A stretch of DNA of 64,000 nucleotides from Corynebacterium sp. Marseille-P4321 (GCF_903645305.1 NZ_CAHJXO010000001.1:1054001-1118000); one strand, 5' to 3'; positions 1 through 11,414 are shown, numbered from the stretch's first letter. Numbers and translations: made by a program. The notes: generated by a model from the sequence alone, not told the origin.

Positions 1-1
1 C

Positions 2-316
2 GCGGAGATCGACGCGGACGTTGACGTGGTGATGATGCTGCGTGTGCAGGCCGAGCGCATGCACGGTGGGTTCTTCCCCTCGCACCGCGAGTACGCGACG
101 CTCTACGGGCTGTCGAAGGAGCGCGCCGAGCGGTTGCCGGCAGAAGCGCTGATCATGCACCCGGGCCCCATGCTGCGCGGCATGGAGATCAACTTCGCTG
201 TGGCGGATCGGCCGAACACTGTGGTGCTGGGCCAGGTGTCCAACGGTGTGTACACCCGCATGGCGGTCCTATTCACCCTGCTCGTGGGAGAGGAGAACTT
301 CATTGTTCGCACTTAA
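2..316 (+). CDS. pyrB: Aspartate carbamoyltransferase, C-terminal part (window edge)
   Basis: The C-terminal 104 codons of the catalytic chain of aspartate carbamoyltransferase, which joins carbamoyl phosphate to aspartate in the second step of pyrimidine synthesis. The reading frame is open from base 2, so the gene starts left of the window. The HPGPMLRG motif near residue 50 of the fragment and the preceding MLRVQAERM stretch are typical of the aspartate-binding domain. The last 14 bases overlap the proposed pyrC start, which points to translational coupling in one pyr operon. Confidence 0.95.
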   Translation, partial: AEIDADVDVVMMLRVQAERMHGGFFPSHREYATLYGLSKERAERLPAEALIMHPGPMLRGMEINFAVADRPNTVVLGQVSNGVYTRMAVLFTLLVGEENFIVRT

Positions 317-1577
317 CAACGTCCGCCCGTATGGCGAGGACGTCAAGCATGTGCTTATCGACGGTGGCGTGATCGCAGACATCCGCGACACCGAAATCGG
401 AGCCGAAGAGGTTGAGCACGTCGTCGACGGCGGCGGCCACGTTCTTCTTCCCGGCCTGGTGGACATGCACGTCCACCTGCGCGAGCCGGGCCGCGAGGAC
501 ACCGAGACCATTGCCACCGGCTCCGATGCAGCCGCCAAGGGCGGATTCACCGCGGTGTTCACCATGGCGAACACGAACCCGGTGATCGACCAGCCGTTCC
601 TAGCGGACGCGGTGTGGGAGAAGGGTCAGGCGTACGGCAAGTGCGACGTGTACCCGGTCGGCTCCATCACCAAGGGCCTGGAGGGCAAGGAGCTCACCGA
701 GATCGGGCTTATGGCGCGTTCGGGCGTGCGGATGTTCTCCGACGACGGCAAGTGCGTGAACGACCCGCAGCTGATGCGACGCGCCATCGAGTATGCGAAG
801 GCGCATAACGTGATCCTCGCGCAGCACGCCGAGGACCACCGCATGACCGCGGACGCGGTGGCACACGAGGGGGAGACCGCTGCACGACTCGGCCTGGGCG
901 GTTGGCCGCGAGTGGCGGAGGAATCCATTGTGGCGCGCGACGCGATCATGACACGCGATTACGGCGGCCGCTACCACGTTTGCCACGCCTCGACGCAGGG
1001 CACAGTGGAACTGCTGCGCTTCGCGAAAGCCCAGGGCATCGAGCTCACCGCGGAGGTCACGCCGCACCACCTGATTCTCACGGACGAGAAGCTGGAGACC
1101 TACGACGGCAACTTCCGCGTCAACCCGCCGCTGCGTGAGGAGCGCGACACCCTGGCACTGCGCGACGCGCTTCTCGACGGCACCATCGACGTGGTGGCCA
1201 CCGACCACGCCCCGCACGGCTCTGAAGACAAGTGCGTGGAGTTCGAACACGCCCGCCCGGGCATGCTCGGCCTAGAGACCTCGCTCGCAGTTGTGCACCA
1301 GGTGTTCGTGGAGACGGGCCTGGCTGACTGGCGCTTTGTTGCCAAGGTGATGAGCGAACGTCCCGCAGCCATCCTGGGGCTGAAAGACCAGGGCCGCCCG
1401 ATTGTGGCAGGCGAGCCGGCCAACCTCACCCTCGTGGACCCGGAAAGCTCCTGGACCGCGCACGGGGAGGACATGGCATCCAAGGCCTCCAACACCCCGT
1501 ACGAGGACATGGCATTCAACGCGCGCGTTGTCGGCACCTGGTTGCGCGGTAACCGCACCTACATCGCTTCGAACTAA
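303..1577 (+). CDS. pyrC: Dihydroorotase
   Basis: Zinc amidohydrolase that cyclises carbamoyl aspartate to dihydroorotate, the third step of pyrimidine synthesis. The metal-binding HVH sits at residues 56-58 ([10 protein letters not shown]), with VTPHH in the middle and ATDHAPH towards the end, as in class I bacterial dihydroorotases. I place the start at TTG 303 because a strong GGGAGAGGAG ribosome site lies 8 bases upstream and the resulting 424 residues fit the family. The ATG at 246 would add 19 unrelated residues from inside pyrB. One copy of the 11-bp word described for this window (353-363) encodes Leu-Ile-Asp near the N terminus. Confidence 0.95.
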   Translation: MFALNNVRPYGEDVKHVLIDGGVIADIRDTEIGAEEVEHVVDGGGHVLLPGLVDMHVHLREPGREDTETIATGSDAAAKGGFTAVFTMANTNPVIDQPFLADAVWEKGQAYGKCDVYPVGSITKGLEGKELTEIGLMARSGVRMFSDDGKCVNDPQLMRRAIEYAKAHNVILAQHAEDHRMTADAVAHEGETAARLGLGGWPRVAEESIVARDAIMTRDYGGRYHVCHASTQGTVELLRFAKAQGIELTAEVTPHHLILTDEKLETYDGNFRVNPPLREERDTLALRDALLDGTIDVVATDHAPHGSEDKCVEFEHARPGMLGLETSLAVVHQVFVETGLADWRFVAKVMSERPAAILGLKDQGRPIVAGEPANLTLVDPESSWTAHGEDMASKASNTPYEDMAFNARVVGTWLRGNRTYIASN

Positions 1578-1627
1578 AACTGCTTCCAACTAACACTTCC
1601 GAATTGAGCAAAGGCAGACACAAAATC

Positions 1628-2101
1628 ATGACTACTACACGAACCGCTTCACGCACTCGCGCGAAGCTCCTGCTCAACGGGCAGGAAAGCTTCTCGGGCC
1701 TTTTCATCGGCGACGCCCCAAGCGACACTGAAAAAGGCGCGATTGAAGGAGAGGCGGTGTTTACCACCGACATGTTCGCGTACCAGCGCGAGATGACCGA
1801 CCCGGCGAACGCGGGCAAAGTGCTGGTGTTCGCCACCCCGCAGATCGGCAATGTCGGCTGGAACGACGAGGACAACCACCCTGACGGCGACGGCACGATT
1901 ACCCCGGCCGCGGTTGTATTCCGCGACCTGTCGCGCACCGTGTCCAACTTCCGCGCCACCGGCTCGCTCGAAGAGGCGCTGCGCACCCAGGGCGTACCCG
2001 CGGTGGGCTCCGTGGATACGCGTGGTGTCGTGCGGGCGCTCTCTCAGGCGCAGGGGCCGGTCACGGTGCAGGTAAACGTCGATAAGCAAAAGCTCAACTA
2101 G
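1628..2101 (+). CDS. carA: Truncated carbamoyl-phosphate synthase small chain (N-terminal domain only)
   Basis: About 157 residues that match only the N-terminal domain of the CarA small subunit: [19 protein letters not shown] corresponds to the usual GEVVFNTxMTGYQExxTDP, followed by [12 protein letters not shown], the FRDLSR and SNFRA patterns, and a [10 protein letters not shown] segment. A normal CarA has about 380-400 residues, with a class I glutamine amidotransferase domain making up the second half. Here the frame stops at 2099-2101 and carB begins 14 bases later, so the glutaminase domain is absent, not frameshifted. The last residues (VNVDKQKLN) are encoded across a copy of the 11-bp window-wide word. 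ATG 1628 is preferred to TTG 1604. The gene may make a structural remnant that leaves CarB dependent on ammonia, or it may work with a separate glutaminase. Confidence 0.85.
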   Translation: MTTTRTASRTRAKLLLNGQESFSGLFIGDAPSDTEKGAIEGEAVFTTDMFAYQREMTDPANAGKVLVFATPQIGNVGWNDEDNHPDGDGTITPAAVVFRDLSRTVSNFRATGSLEEALRTQGVPAVGSVDTRGVVRALSQAQGPVTVQVNVDKQKLN

Positions 2102-2115
2102 CCAGGAGGAAAACA

Positions 2116-5100
2116 ATGAAGCGTAACGATTTGAACCACGTCCTGGTTATCGGCTCTGGCCCGATTGTGATCGGGCAGGCCTGCGAGTTCGACTACTCCG
2201 GCACCCAGGCGTGTCGCGTGCTCAAGGCCGAGGGGCTGCGGGTGACGCTGGTGAACTCCAACCCGGCGACGATTATGACGGACCCGGAGTTCGCCGACCA
2301 CACTTACGTCGAGCCGATCGAACCCGAATACATCGACCGTATCCTCACCCGCGAGGCCGAAGCTGGCCACCCGGTGGACGCGATCCTGCCGACGCTCGGC
2401 GGGCAAACCGCACTGAACACCGCGATCAAGCTGGATCGGCTGGGCATCCTGGCCAAGCACGGCGTGGAGCTCATCGGCGCGGACATCGACGCGATCGAGC
2501 GCGGCGAGGACCGCCAGAAGTTCAAGGACATCGTAGACAAGATCGGCGGCGAATCCGCCCGCTCCCGCGTCTGCTTCACCATGGAAGAGATCGAGGAGAC
2601 GGTTGCTGAGCTGGGATTTCCGTGCGTGGTGCGCCCTTCGTTCACCATGGGCGGCCTGGGCTCCGGTTTGGCGTACGACATGGATGACCTGCACCGCATC
2701 GCCGGCGACGGTCTGGCCGCCAGCCCCGAGGCGAACGTGCTCATCGAGGAATCGATCCTGGGTTGGAAAGAGATCGAGCTGGAGCTCATCCGCGATTCCG
2801 CGGACAACTGCATCACCATCGCCACGATTGAAAACGTCGACGCGATGGGCGTGCACACCGGCGATTCCGTCACCGTCGCGCCTGTGCTCACCATGACTGA
2901 GCCGGAGGTGACCGAGATGATCCGCCAGGGCAAGGCGATCATCCGCGAAGTGGGCGTGAAGACCGGCGGCTGCAACATCCAGTTCGCGGTGAACCCGGAA
3001 AACGGCCGCCTGGTGACCATCGAGATGAACCCGCGCGTGTCGCGCTCCTCGGCGCTTGCGTCGAAGGCCACCGGCTACCCGATTGCGAAGGTGGCCACAC
3101 TTCTGGCTATCGGTTACACGCTCGACGAGATTGATAACGACATGACTGGCGGCGCCACCACCGCGCTTGCGGAGCCGACGTTGGACTACGTCATTGTCAA
3201 GATGCCGCGCTTTACCTTTGAGAAGTTCCCTGGCTCCGACGAAACCCTGGGCACCTCGATGAAGGCAGTCGGCGAGGCGATGGGCATCGGCCGCAACTAC
3301 ATCCAGGGCCTGAACAAGGTCATGCGCTCCATGGAGGACAAGCCGAACGGGTTCTGGACGAAGCCGGACGAGTACTTCGCTGGCGAGCGCGCGGGTGATG
3401 TCGCAGCCGTGCTCGAGGACCTGAAGGTCCCCACCGACAAGCGCCTCTACGACGCGGAACTTGCGCTGCGTCTCGGCGCCTCGGTGGATGAGGTCTACGA
3501 GGCCTCCGGCATCGACCCGTGGTTCCTCGCCGAGATGGCCGGGCTAATCGAGTTTCGCAATGAGCTTATCGACGCTCCCGTGCTCGACGCGGAGCTTTTG
3601 CGCGAAGCCAAGAACTTCGGCCTGTCCGATGCCCAGATCGCGGCGCTGCGCCCGGAGCTCGCGGGCGAGGACGGCGTGCGCACCCTGCGCTGGTCGCTGG
3701 GCATCCACCCGGTGTTCAAGACTGTTGATACCTGCGCAGGAGCCTACGAGGCGAAGGTGCCGTACCTGTACTCGGCGTACGAGCTGGACCCCAACGCCAA
3801 GAGCGAGGCGGTGCGCGCCGCAAGCGACGCGCACCAGAAGGAGAAGGTGATCATCCTCGGCTCCGGCCCGAACCGTATCGGCCAGGGCATCGAGTTCGAT
3901 TACTCGTGCGTGCACGCGGCGCTGGAGCTGTCGCGCGTGGGCTACGAGACGGTGATGGTGAACTGCAACCCGGAGACCGTCTCCACCGACTACGACACCG
4001 CAGACCGTCTCTACTTCGAACCGCTCACCTTCGAAGACGTCATGGAGATCTACCGCGCGGAAAGCGCATCCGGCACCGTCGCCGGCGTGATCGTGCAGCT
4101 TGGCGGCCAGACCCCGCTGGGCCTTGCGCAGCGGCTTGCCGACGCTGGCGTGCCGGTTGTGGGCACCACCCCTGAGGCGATCGATATGGCTGAAGACCGC
4201 GGTGAGTTCGGCAAGGTGCTCGACGCCGCGAACCTGCCGGCCCCGGCGTTCGGCACTGCCACCTCCTTCAATGAGGCCCGCGATGTCGCCGAGCGCATCG
4301 GCTACCCCGTACTCGTGCGCCCCTCCTACGTCCTTGGCGGGCGTGGCATGGAGATCGTCTACGACGAGGCCAGCCTGGAGGACTACATCAACCGCGCCAC
4401 CGAGCTTTCCCCGGACCACCCGGTGCTGGTGGACCGCTTCTTAGATTCCGCGATTGAGATCGACGTGGACGTGCTCTGCGACGGAGAGGAGGTCTACCTC
4501 GGCGGCGTGATGGAGCACATCGAGGAAGCCGGCATCCACTCCGGTGACTCGGCGTGCGCACTGCCGCCCATGACCCTTGGGCCGGACGACATTGCAAACG
4601 TGCGCCGCTCGGCCGAGGCGCTGGCGCACGGCATTGGCGTGAAGGGCCTGATGAACGTCCAGTTTGCACTCAAGGACGACATTCTCTACGTCATCGAGGC
4701 GAACCCGCGCGCGTCGCGCACCGTGCCGTTTGTGTCGAAGGCCACAGGCGTGCACCTGGCGAAGGCGGCGAGCCGCGTGATGATGGGATCCACCATCGCC
4801 GAGCTGCGCGAAGAAGGCCTCATCCCTTCGGAGTACGACGGCGGCTCCCTGCCGCTCGAACACCCGATTGCGGTGAAGGAGGCGGTGCTGCCGTTTACCC
4901 GTTTCCGTCGCCCGGACGGCGCGGTGCTGGACACCATTTTGGGCCCGGAGATGAAGTCCACCGGCGAGGTGATGGGCCTTGCTCCGAGCTTCGGTGTGGC
5001 CTACGCGAAGGCTGAGGCCGCCGCGTTCGGTGCGCTGCCGACCCAGGGCAAGGTGTTCGTTTCCTTAGCCAACCACGACAAGCGCACGCTGATCTTCCCG

Positions 5101-5487
5101 ATTCAGCGCCTATACACCATGGGCTTCGACGTGGTGGCAACCTCAGGCACCGCGCAGATGCTGCGGCGTAACGGCATCGAGTGCGAGACCGTGCTCAAGG
5201 CCTCCGAGGTGCGCGAGGGCGCCGAGGGGCGCTCGATTGTGGACCGCATCACAGACGGCGAGATCGACTTGGTGCTCAACACCCCGGCGGGCTCCTCCGG
5301 TGCGCGCCACGACGGCTACGACATCCGCGCGGCTTCCGTGGTGGCGGGCGTGCCGATCATGACCACCGTCCAGGGGGTCACCGCTGCGGTGCAGGGCATC
5401 GAGGCGCTGCGCGGCAACGAGATCACGGTGATGAGCCTGCAGGAGCTCGAGCACGCTGGGAGCGAGCACGAGGAGACCGAGCAGTAG
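2116..5487 (+). CDS. carB: Carbamoyl-phosphate synthase large chain
   Basis: The 1123-residue synthetase subunit that makes carbamoyl phosphate from bicarbonate, ammonia and two ATP for pyrimidine and arginine synthesis. Two homologous halves are visible, each beginning with an IxIGSGPxxIGQ-type motif ([21 protein letters not shown] near residue 10 and [20 protein letters not shown] near residue 580) and each carrying an ATP-grasp domain ([20 protein letters not shown] and [18 protein letters not shown]). The C-terminal methylglyoxal-synthase-like allosteric domain is present. The gene is full length and intact, unlike its carA partner. Its ribosome site is AGGAGG, 7-8 bases before ATG. Confidence 0.97.
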   Translation: MKRNDLNHVLVIGSGPIVIGQACEFDYSGTQACRVLKAEGLRVTLVNSNPATIMTDPEFADHTYVEPIEPEYIDRILTREAEAGHPVDAILPTLGGQTALNTAIKLDRLGILAKHGVELIGADIDAIERGEDRQKFKDIVDKIGGESARSRVCFTMEEIEETVAELGFPCVVRPSFTMGGLGSGLAYDMDDLHRIAGDGLAASPEANVLIEESILGWKEIELELIRDSADNCITIATIENVDAMGVHTGDSVTVAPVLTMTEPEVTEMIRQGKAIIREVGVKTGGCNIQFAVNPENGRLVTIEMNPRVSRSSALASKATGYPIAKVATLLAIGYTLDEIDNDMTGGATTALAEPTLDYVIVKMPRFTFEKFPGSDETLGTSMKAVGEAMGIGRNYIQGLNKVMRSMEDKPNGFWTKPDEYFAGERAGDVAAVLEDLKVPTDKRLYDAELALRLGASVDEVYEASGIDPWFLAEMAGLIEFRNELIDAPVLDAELLREAKNFGLSDAQIAALRPELAGEDGVRTLRWSLGIHPVFKTVDTCAGAYEAKVPYLYSAYELDPNAKSEAVRAASDAHQKEKVIILGSGPNRIGQGIEFDYSCVHAALELSRVGYETVMVNCNPETVSTDYDTADRLYFEPLTFEDVMEIYRAESASGTVAGVIVQLGGQTPLGLAQRLADAGVPVVGTTPEAIDMAEDRGEFGKVLDAANLPAPAFGTATSFNEARDVAERIGYPVLVRPSYVLGGRGMEIVYDEASLEDYINRATELSPDHPVLVDRFLDSAIEIDVDVLCDGEEVYLGGVMEHIEEAGIHSGDSACALPPMTLGPDDIANVRRSAEALAHGIGVKGLMNVQFALKDDILYVIEANPRASRTVPFVSKATGVHLAKAASRVMMGSTIAELREEGLIPSEYDGGSLPLEHPIAVKEAVLPFTRFRRPDGAVLDTILGPEMKSTGEVMGLAPSFGVAYAKAEAAAFGALPTQGKVFVSLANHDKRTLIFPIQRLYTMGFDVVATSGTAQMLRRNGIECETVLKASEVREGAEGRSIVDRITDGEIDLVLNTPAGSSGARHDGYDIRAASVVAGVPIMTTVQGVTAAVQGIEALRGNEITVMSLQELEHAGSEHEETEQ

Positions 5488-6314
5488 TGGTAGCGCAAGC
5501 GGGCTTTGGCGAGCGGCTGGTTGCCGCCGGTAGCGAGTACGGGCGGCTGTGTGTGGGTATCGACCCCCACGCAGGGCTGTTAGAGCAGTGGGGGCTTGGC
5601 AACGACGTCGCTGGCCTGCGCCGCTTCAGCGAGATCTGCGTGGAGGCGTTCGCCGGCCACGCGGCGCTGGTGAAGCCGCAGGTGGCGTTCTTCGAGCGAT
5701 TCGGGTCTGCGGGCTTTGCGGTGCTCGAGGAGACGCTGGCCGCGCTGCGCGGCACCGGCACCTTGGTGGTGGCGGACGCGAAACGCGGCGACATCGGCTC
5801 CACAATGGCCGGCTACGCACGCGCTTGGTTAGAGCCGGGTTCCCCGCTCGAAGCTGACGCGGTGACGCTCACGCCATACCTCGGCGTTGGCTCGCTCGCG
5901 CCCGCGATCGAGCTCGCCCAGGAACACGGAAAGGGCGTGTTCGTCATGGCGGCGAACTCGAACCCGGAAGCCGTGGAGTTCCAGACCGCTGAGCTTTCCG
6001 TGGGCGATTCACCCCGGACGGTCGCGCAGTACATGGTGGACGAATGCGCCGTATTGAACCCTGGCCCCGGTGTGGGAAGTGTGGGTGTCGTGGTGGGGGC
6101 CACCGTCGATAAGCCGCCTGTGCTCGATGCGCTCAATGCTCCCGTGCTCATGCCTGGTGTGGGCGCTCAGGGCGCGACGATGGAGGACGCGGAAGCGATT
6201 GCGGGCGAAATCTCGCACCTGGTGTTCCCCAGCGTTTCGCGTGGCGTACTCGCCGCAGGACCCTCAGTGTCTGAACTGCGAGAACGTGTTGCTGAGCTGG
6301 GGAAACGCAAGTAA
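5487..6314 (+). CDS. pyrF: Orotidine 5'-phosphate decarboxylase
   Basis: Decarboxylates OMP to UMP, the last step of pyrimidine synthesis. The 275-residue protein is the long actinobacterial type, with the catalytic DAKRGDIGST motif at about residues 97-106 and the C-terminal PGVGAQGAT phosphate-binding segment. The GTG start at 5487 overlaps the carB stop (TAGTG), so the two are translationally coupled. The 11-bp word recurs at 6104-6114, encoding Val-Asp-Lys. Confidence 0.95.
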   Translation: MVAQAGFGERLVAAGSEYGRLCVGIDPHAGLLEQWGLGNDVAGLRRFSEICVEAFAGHAALVKPQVAFFERFGSAGFAVLEETLAALRGTGTLVVADAKRGDIGSTMAGYARAWLEPGSPLEADAVTLTPYLGVGSLAPAIELAQEHGKGVFVMAANSNPEAVEFQTAELSVGDSPRTVAQYMVDECAVLNPGPGVGSVGVVVGATVDKPPVLDALNAPVLMPGVGAQGATMEDAEAIAGEISHLVFPSVSRGVLAAGPSVSELRERVAELGKRK

Positions 6315-6463
6315 ATGGCGGGGCTATTTATCAGCGGCGAAAAACCCTGGTAGTTTAGTTCCGTCGCACCGTTGACGTGGACAAATGCAACCCGTTGGCG
6401 GGGCAAAAAGCAGACGCAGTGCTAAACTGGCGCGGACCCGGTGAATCGCACCGCTGTGATTCG

Positions 6464-6484
6464 CTGGCGCCAAGCTGGCGCCAG
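6464..6484. promoter_or_regulatory. Perfect 9-bp inverted repeat in the mihF promoter region
   Basis: CTGGCGCCA and its exact reverse complement TGGCGCCAG are separated by AGC. They lie just upstream of a GATAATGT sequence (6492-6499) that could be the -10 element for mihF, about 27 bases before the GTG start. The repeat therefore sits roughly where a -35 region or operator would be. It could bind a regulator or fold as a hairpin if transcribed from further upstream. I do not recognise a cognate regulator. Confidence 0.45.
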
Positions 6485-6524
6485 TAGCCTGGATAATGTT
6501 CGTACTACACACATGGAGGAACCC

Positions 6525-6848
6525 GTGGCACTTCCACAACTGACCGATGAGCAGCGCAAGGCAGCACTTGAGAAGGCAGCAGAGGCACGCAAGCAGCGCG
6601 CCGAGCTGAAGGCTTCTCTCAAGCGTGGCGAGATCACCCTCAAGGACGTGCTTGACAAGGCTGACACCGACGAGATCATCGGCAAGACCAAGGTCTCCGC
6701 ACTGCTCGAGGCAATGCCGAAGGTGGGCAAGGTGAAGGCTCGCGAGATCATGGAAGAGCTGGAGATCGCTCAGACCCGTCGTCTGCGCGGCCTCGGTGAC
6801 CGCCAGCGTCGCGCTCTGCTCGAGCGCTTCGGCTACGAAGAGAACTAG
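6525..6848 (+). CDS. mihF: Integration host factor, actinobacterial type
   Basis: A nucleoid-associated DNA-binding protein of 107 residues in the mycobacterial IHF family, unrelated in fold to HU/IHF. The sequence starts [28 protein letters not shown] and contains a helix-two-turn-helix region ([29 protein letters not shown]), both hallmarks of the family. The GTG at 6525 is chosen because GGAGGA lies 4 bases before it. The upstream ATG at 6513 overlaps that ribosome site. It lies directly before gmk, the standard order in Corynebacterium and Mycobacterium. Confidence 0.93.
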   Translation: MALPQLTDEQRKAALEKAAEARKQRAELKASLKRGEITLKDVLDKADTDEIIGKTKVSALLEAMPKVGKVKAREIMEELEIAQTRRLRGLGDRQRRALLERFGYEEN

Positions 6849-6852
6849 GCCG

Positions 6853-7440
6853 GTGGCTGAGGTGGCACCCCGCGGGCGGCTCGTCGTTCTGGCTGGCCCG
6901 TCCGCAGTGGGAAAGTCGACGGTGGTGAGCCGTCTGCGCAATGACGTGCCGAACCTCTACTTCTCTGTGTCGATGACCACCAGGGCGCCACGCCCGGGAG
7001 AGATCGACGGGCAGGACTACTTCTTCGTCACCGCGGACGACTTCCAGCGTCGCATCGACGCCGGAGAAATGCTGGAGTGGGCCGACATTCATGGTGGCCT
7101 GCAACGTTCCGGCACTCCGGCTGGCCCGGTGCGTGAGGCGATGGATGAGGGGCGTCCTGTGTTGGTCGAGGTTGACCTTGTCGGGGCCCGCAACATCAAG
7201 CGGCTCATGCCCGAGGCGCAGACCGTGTTCCTCGCGCCGCCGTCGTGGGAGGTGCTCGTGGAGCGTCTCACCGGCCGTGGCACCGAGACTCCTGAGGTGA
7301 TCGAGCGCCGGCTGGCCACAGCCCGTGAGGAGCTCGACGCGCAAGGGGAGTTCGACGACATCGTGGTCAACGACGACGTGGATGTGGCGGTGCAGCGCAT
7401 CGTGAACATCCTGTCAGATCAACCTTCCAACAACAGTTAG
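6853..7440 (+). CDS. gmk: Guanylate kinase
   Basis: Phosphorylates GMP to GDP with ATP. The P-loop is GPSAVGKST (near residue 15), followed by the GMP-binding [17 protein letters not shown] stretch and the lid. About 195 residues fit the family. Two in-frame GTG codons (6853 and 6862) are possible starts and neither has a strong ribosome site. It sits 5 bases after mihF and 15 before rpoZ, so the three genes are probably co-transcribed. Confidence 0.94.
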   Translation: MAEVAPRGRLVVLAGPSAVGKSTVVSRLRNDVPNLYFSVSMTTRAPRPGEIDGQDYFFVTADDFQRRIDAGEMLEWADIHGGLQRSGTPAGPVREAMDEGRPVLVEVDLVGARNIKRLMPEAQTVFLAPPSWEVLVERLTGRGTETPEVIERRLATAREELDAQGEFDDIVVNDDVDVAVQRIVNILSDQPSNNS

Positions 7441-7455
7441 CGAGTGGGTTTTTAC

Positions 7456-7770
7456 GTGAACGACACAACGAACGAACTGTCGCCAGACGAAACGGCCGGC
7501 GAGACCCGGCAGGAGATGGTCTACGACACTCCGGAGGGCATTACTGCGCCCCCGATCGACGAGCTTCTCACCAAGGTTTCCTCGAAGTACGCGCTGGTGA
7601 TTTTCGCCGCGAAGCGCGCACGTCAGATCAACAGCTTCTACCAGAACTCCGAGGACGGCGTCTTCGAGTTCATTGGTCCGCTGGTGTCGCCCGAGCCGGG
7701 CGAGAAGCCGCTTTCGATCGCGCTGCGAGAGATTGAGGCTGGTCTCCTCGAGCACGAGGAAGGGCAGTAA
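7456..7770 (+). CDS. rpoZ: RNA polymerase omega subunit
   Basis: A small subunit of about 104 residues that assists RNA polymerase assembly and ppGpp response in other bacteria. The conserved core is [28 protein letters not shown], typical of omega, with the usual actinobacterial C-terminal segment ending [16 protein letters not shown] 7444 is an alternative start four codons upstream. A copy of the 11-bp word begins at the base right after the stop codon, followed by a strong terminator. Confidence 0.93.
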   Translation: MNDTTNELSPDETAGETRQEMVYDTPEGITAPPIDELLTKVSSKYALVIFAAKRARQINSFYQNSEDGVFEFIGPLVSPEPGEKPLSIALREIEAGLLEHEEGQ

Positions 7771-7781
7771 GCTTATCGACG
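7771..7781 (-). repeat. Intergenic copy of the 11-bp word after rpoZ
   Basis: GCTTATCGACG starts on the base after the rpoZ stop codon and is followed, 6 bases later, by the terminator stem. Confidence 0.8.
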
Positions 7782-7786
7782 GCTCC

Positions 7787-7825
7787 GCGCCGCCCCGCAC
7801 GCACAAGTGATGGGGCGGCGCTTTT
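7787..7825 (+). terminator. Rho-independent terminator after rpoZ
   Basis: GCGCCGCCCC (7787-7796) pairs perfectly with GGGGCGGCGC (7812-7821) across a 15-base loop and is followed by TTTT. It ends the mihF-gmk-rpoZ unit just before the coaBC promoter. Confidence 0.85.
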
Positions 7826-7840
7826 GTGTGCCCGGGTTTG

Positions 7841-7846
7841 TATGCT
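7841..7846 (+). promoter_or_regulatory. -10 element of coaBC, leaderless type
   Basis: TATGCT, preceded by TTTG, ends 8 bases before the coaBC ATG. That spacing would place the transcript start at or next to the start codon, with no room for a ribosome site. Confidence 0.6.
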
Positions 7847-7854
7847 TGGGCCAC

Positions 7855-9072
7855 ATGAGTGATCCGAAGCATGTGGTCGTCGGTGTGGCCGGCGGCATCG
7901 CTGCGTACAAGGCCTGCCACCTCATCCGCAACTTCAAGGAGGGTGGAAACGATGTCCGCGTGATCCCGACGGAGGCGGCGCTGAACTTCGTGGGGGCGGC
8001 AACCTTCGAGGCGCTCTCCGGCAACCCGGTGGACACAGGCGTGTTCACCCGCGTGGACGAGGTGCAGCACGTGCGCCTCGGCCAGGAGGCGGATCTCATT
8101 GTGGTCGCACCCGCCACCGCGGACCTGCTCGCCCGCGTTGCGGCGGGGCGCGCCGATGATTTGTTGGCCTCGACCATCCTTGTTGCCACGTGCCCGGTCG
8201 TGCTCGCGCCCGCGATGCACACGGAGATGTGGCTCAACGCTGCGACGCAGGCGAATGTGGACACGCTGCGCTCGCGCGGCATCACCGTGTTGGAACCGGC
8301 GCACGGGCGCCTCACCGGCAAAGACACCGGGCCGGGTCGCCTGCCTGAGCCAGAGGTGATTGCGGAGCTCGCACGCACGGCGTTGGAGACGGGGCCGTTT
8401 GGGCGTGAGCTCGTCGATAAGCATGTGCTCATCTCTGCCGGCGGTACGCAAGAAAATATTGACCCGGTGCGCTACATCGGCAACCGCTCCTCCGGCAAGC
8501 AGGGCTTCGCGCTAGGCGATATCGCGGCGCAGCGGGGCGCGAAGGTGACCATCGTGGCGGGCAACACCGTTGAGCTCGAGGCGCCGTCGGGGGCTGAGGT
8601 GGTGTGGGTGCGCTCCACGCGCGAGATGGAAGCGGCGATGCGCGAACGCGCCGCCGATTCGGACGTGATTGTCATGGCTGCTGCGGTGGCCGACTACCGC
8701 CCAGAGAACGAAGCAGACAAGAAACTGAAGAAGGGCGCCAGCGACGACGCGCTTTCCACCATCCACCTCACCGAGAACCCGGATATTCTGCGCGGGCTGG
8801 TTGAGATGCGCGACGCCGGGCAGACGCAGGCGACGATCGTGGGATTTGCCGCGGAGACGGACAACGAGCTGGAGAACGGCCGCGCGAAGCTTGCCCGAAA
8901 GGGCGCCGACATGCTCATGCTGAACTCGGTCGCCGGCGGCAGCGTTTTTGGACAGGCGAACAACTCGGGCTGGTTCCTCAGCGCAGACGGGGGAGTAGAG
9001 GAGATCCCGGACGGTTCCAAGCATGTGGTGGCCGCGCGGATTTGGGACGCGATTGGGCGGTTTAGCGGGTAG
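7855..9072 (+). CDS. coaBC: Bifunctional phosphopantothenoylcysteine decarboxylase/phosphopantothenate-cysteine ligase
   Basis: Carries out two steps of coenzyme A synthesis. The N-terminal flavoprotein (CoaC) half shows GVAGGIAAYKACHLIR, the VAPATADLLARVAAGRADDLL segment and PAMHTEMW. The C-terminal CTP-dependent ligase (CoaB) half begins near residue 190 with LISAGGTQENIDPVRYIGNRSSGKQG. The total of 405 residues is normal. ATG 7855 is chosen over the upstream in-frame ATGs because those lie in the terminator and a -10 element sits 8 bases ahead. The 11-bp word at 8412-8422 encodes Val-Asp-Lys at the domain junction. Confidence 0.95.
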   Translation: MSDPKHVVVGVAGGIAAYKACHLIRNFKEGGNDVRVIPTEAALNFVGAATFEALSGNPVDTGVFTRVDEVQHVRLGQEADLIVVAPATADLLARVAAGRADDLLASTILVATCPVVLAPAMHTEMWLNAATQANVDTLRSRGITVLEPAHGRLTGKDTGPGRLPEPEVIAELARTALETGPFGRELVDKHVLISAGGTQENIDPVRYIGNRSSGKQGFALGDIAAQRGAKVTIVAGNTVELEAPSGAEVVWVRSTREMEAAMRERAADSDVIVMAAAVADYRPENEADKKLKKGASDDALSTIHLTENPDILRGLVEMRDAGQTQATIVGFAAETDNELENGRAKLARKGADMLMLNSVAGGSVFGQANNSGWFLSADGGVEEIPDGSKHVVAARIWDAIGRFSG

Positions 9073-9117
9073 GTGTGGCCGCCCGGGGCCTTGCGCGGCG
9101 GGTCGATCTTGCAGCTT

Positions 9118-9133
9118 TAGACAGCTTGGTCTA
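9118..9133. promoter_or_regulatory. McbR-type operator upstream of metK
   Basis: TAGAC-AGCTTG-GTCTA is a perfect match to the TAGAC-N6-GTCTA inverted repeat known for McbR, the TetR-family repressor of methionine and cysteine genes in C. glutamicum, whose regulon includes metK. It lies about 95 bases before the metK start. The match to the known consensus is seen directly; occupancy by McbR is inferred. Confidence 0.8.
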
Positions 9134-9228
9134 TCGTTGGCAGGGTTCGACCGCGACCTTGCATCACCCGCGTTATTGTCGCGAGTCCCAGGTTGACGCA
9201 GATTAGTTCTTTCAAAGGAAATACCGCT

Positions 9229-10449
<1,221 letters not shown>

Positions 10450-10499
10450 GGGCGATCGCGAGACAAAGGCGGAAATTCTCCGCGCTCACCGGAGCGAGT

Positions 10500-11414
10500 C
10501 TACTGCTTCGCGGTGTACACCCGGCCGGGTTGCGCGCCCGGGATCAGCTCGTCCAGCGTCACCGGGCGCAGGCCTTTGGCGCGGAGCCCGTCGATAATGC
10601 ACTCCACCGCGTTCACCGTCGGGGCGTGGATGTCGTGCATGAGCACGATGGATCCAGCCCGCGCGTTGGAAACCGCGATGTTGCACGTGGTTTGCGCGTT
10701 GCGGTGCTGCCAGTCGCGGGTGTCTACGTCCCACAGGGCGAGCGCCATGCCGCGTTGCTTCGCGGCGGCCTGTACGCGGGCGTCGTACTCGCCGTAGGGC
10801 GGGCGAATCCAACGCGGGTTGGGCCGCCCGGTGACGATGCGCATGGTGCGGTTGGAAACGTCCATTTGCTGGGCGATCGCGGGATCCGAAAGCGCCGGCA
10901 GTTTCGGGTGGGTATCGGTGTGGTTGCCGATGGTGTGCCCGCCGTCGCGGATGCGGCGCAGCGTCGGCGCGTAGCGCTCCGAATTCACGCCGACCACGAA
11001 GAACGACGCTTTCGCGTGCTTGCGGTCCAGGATGTCCAGCAGGCGGTTCGTCTCCGGGACTGGGCCGTCGTCGAACGTAAGCGCCACACAGTTGCTGCAG
11101 TTCGGGTCCGGCTTCGGCTCTGCGGGCTTGCCGGGGGTGTGCGGCTCTGGCCCCGGCTTGGGCACGGCGCTGGTCGGCCGCGGGCGCATCTCCGGGGGCA
11201 CGGCCGCGCGGACCTTAGGCGGCATCGCGCCGTACGCGCCGCGCCAAGAGTCCTGCACCGCGGAATCGATCTGGTGCACAGCGCCCGACACCGTGTCGGA
11301 GCTTCCAGAGCTCCCCGGCAATGCAGGTGCAGCGACAGCTGCGCCCGCCAGCAGCGGCACGGCGCACACGGCGGCGATGATCGATGTGAAGATCGACGTG
11401 GTGAAGCGTTTCAA
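10500..11414 (-). CDS. Secreted polysaccharide deacetylase (NodB family)
   Basis: A 304-residue exported protein with a signal peptide (KRFTTSIF, then a hydrophobic run ending AAVAAPA), a proline-rich linker (about residues 75-105) and a NodB deacetylase domain. The metal and catalytic motifs are present: TFDDGP, NHTDTHP (H-x3-H type), RPPYGEYD and LMHDIH. Family members remove acetyl groups from peptidoglycan or other cell-wall glycans; the substrate cannot be told here. TTG 11414 is chosen as start because AGGA lies 6 bases before it and the signal peptide begins there. It is convergent with metK and divergent from priA. Confidence 0.88.
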   Translation of the reverse strand: MKRFTTSIFTSIIAAVCAVPLLAGAAVAAPALPGSSGSSDTVSGAVHQIDSAVQDSWRGAYGAMPPKVRAAVPPEMRPRPTSAVPKPGPEPHTPGKPAEPKPDPNCSNCVALTFDDGPVPETNRLLDILDRKHAKASFFVVGVNSERYAPTLRRIRDGGHTIGNHTDTHPKLPALSDPAIAQQMDVSNRTMRIVTGRPNPRWIRPPYGEYDARVQAAAKQRGMALALWDVDTRDWQHRNAQTTCNIAVSNARAGSIVLMHDIHAPTVNAVECIIDGLRAKGLRPVTLDELIPGAQPGRVYTAKQ

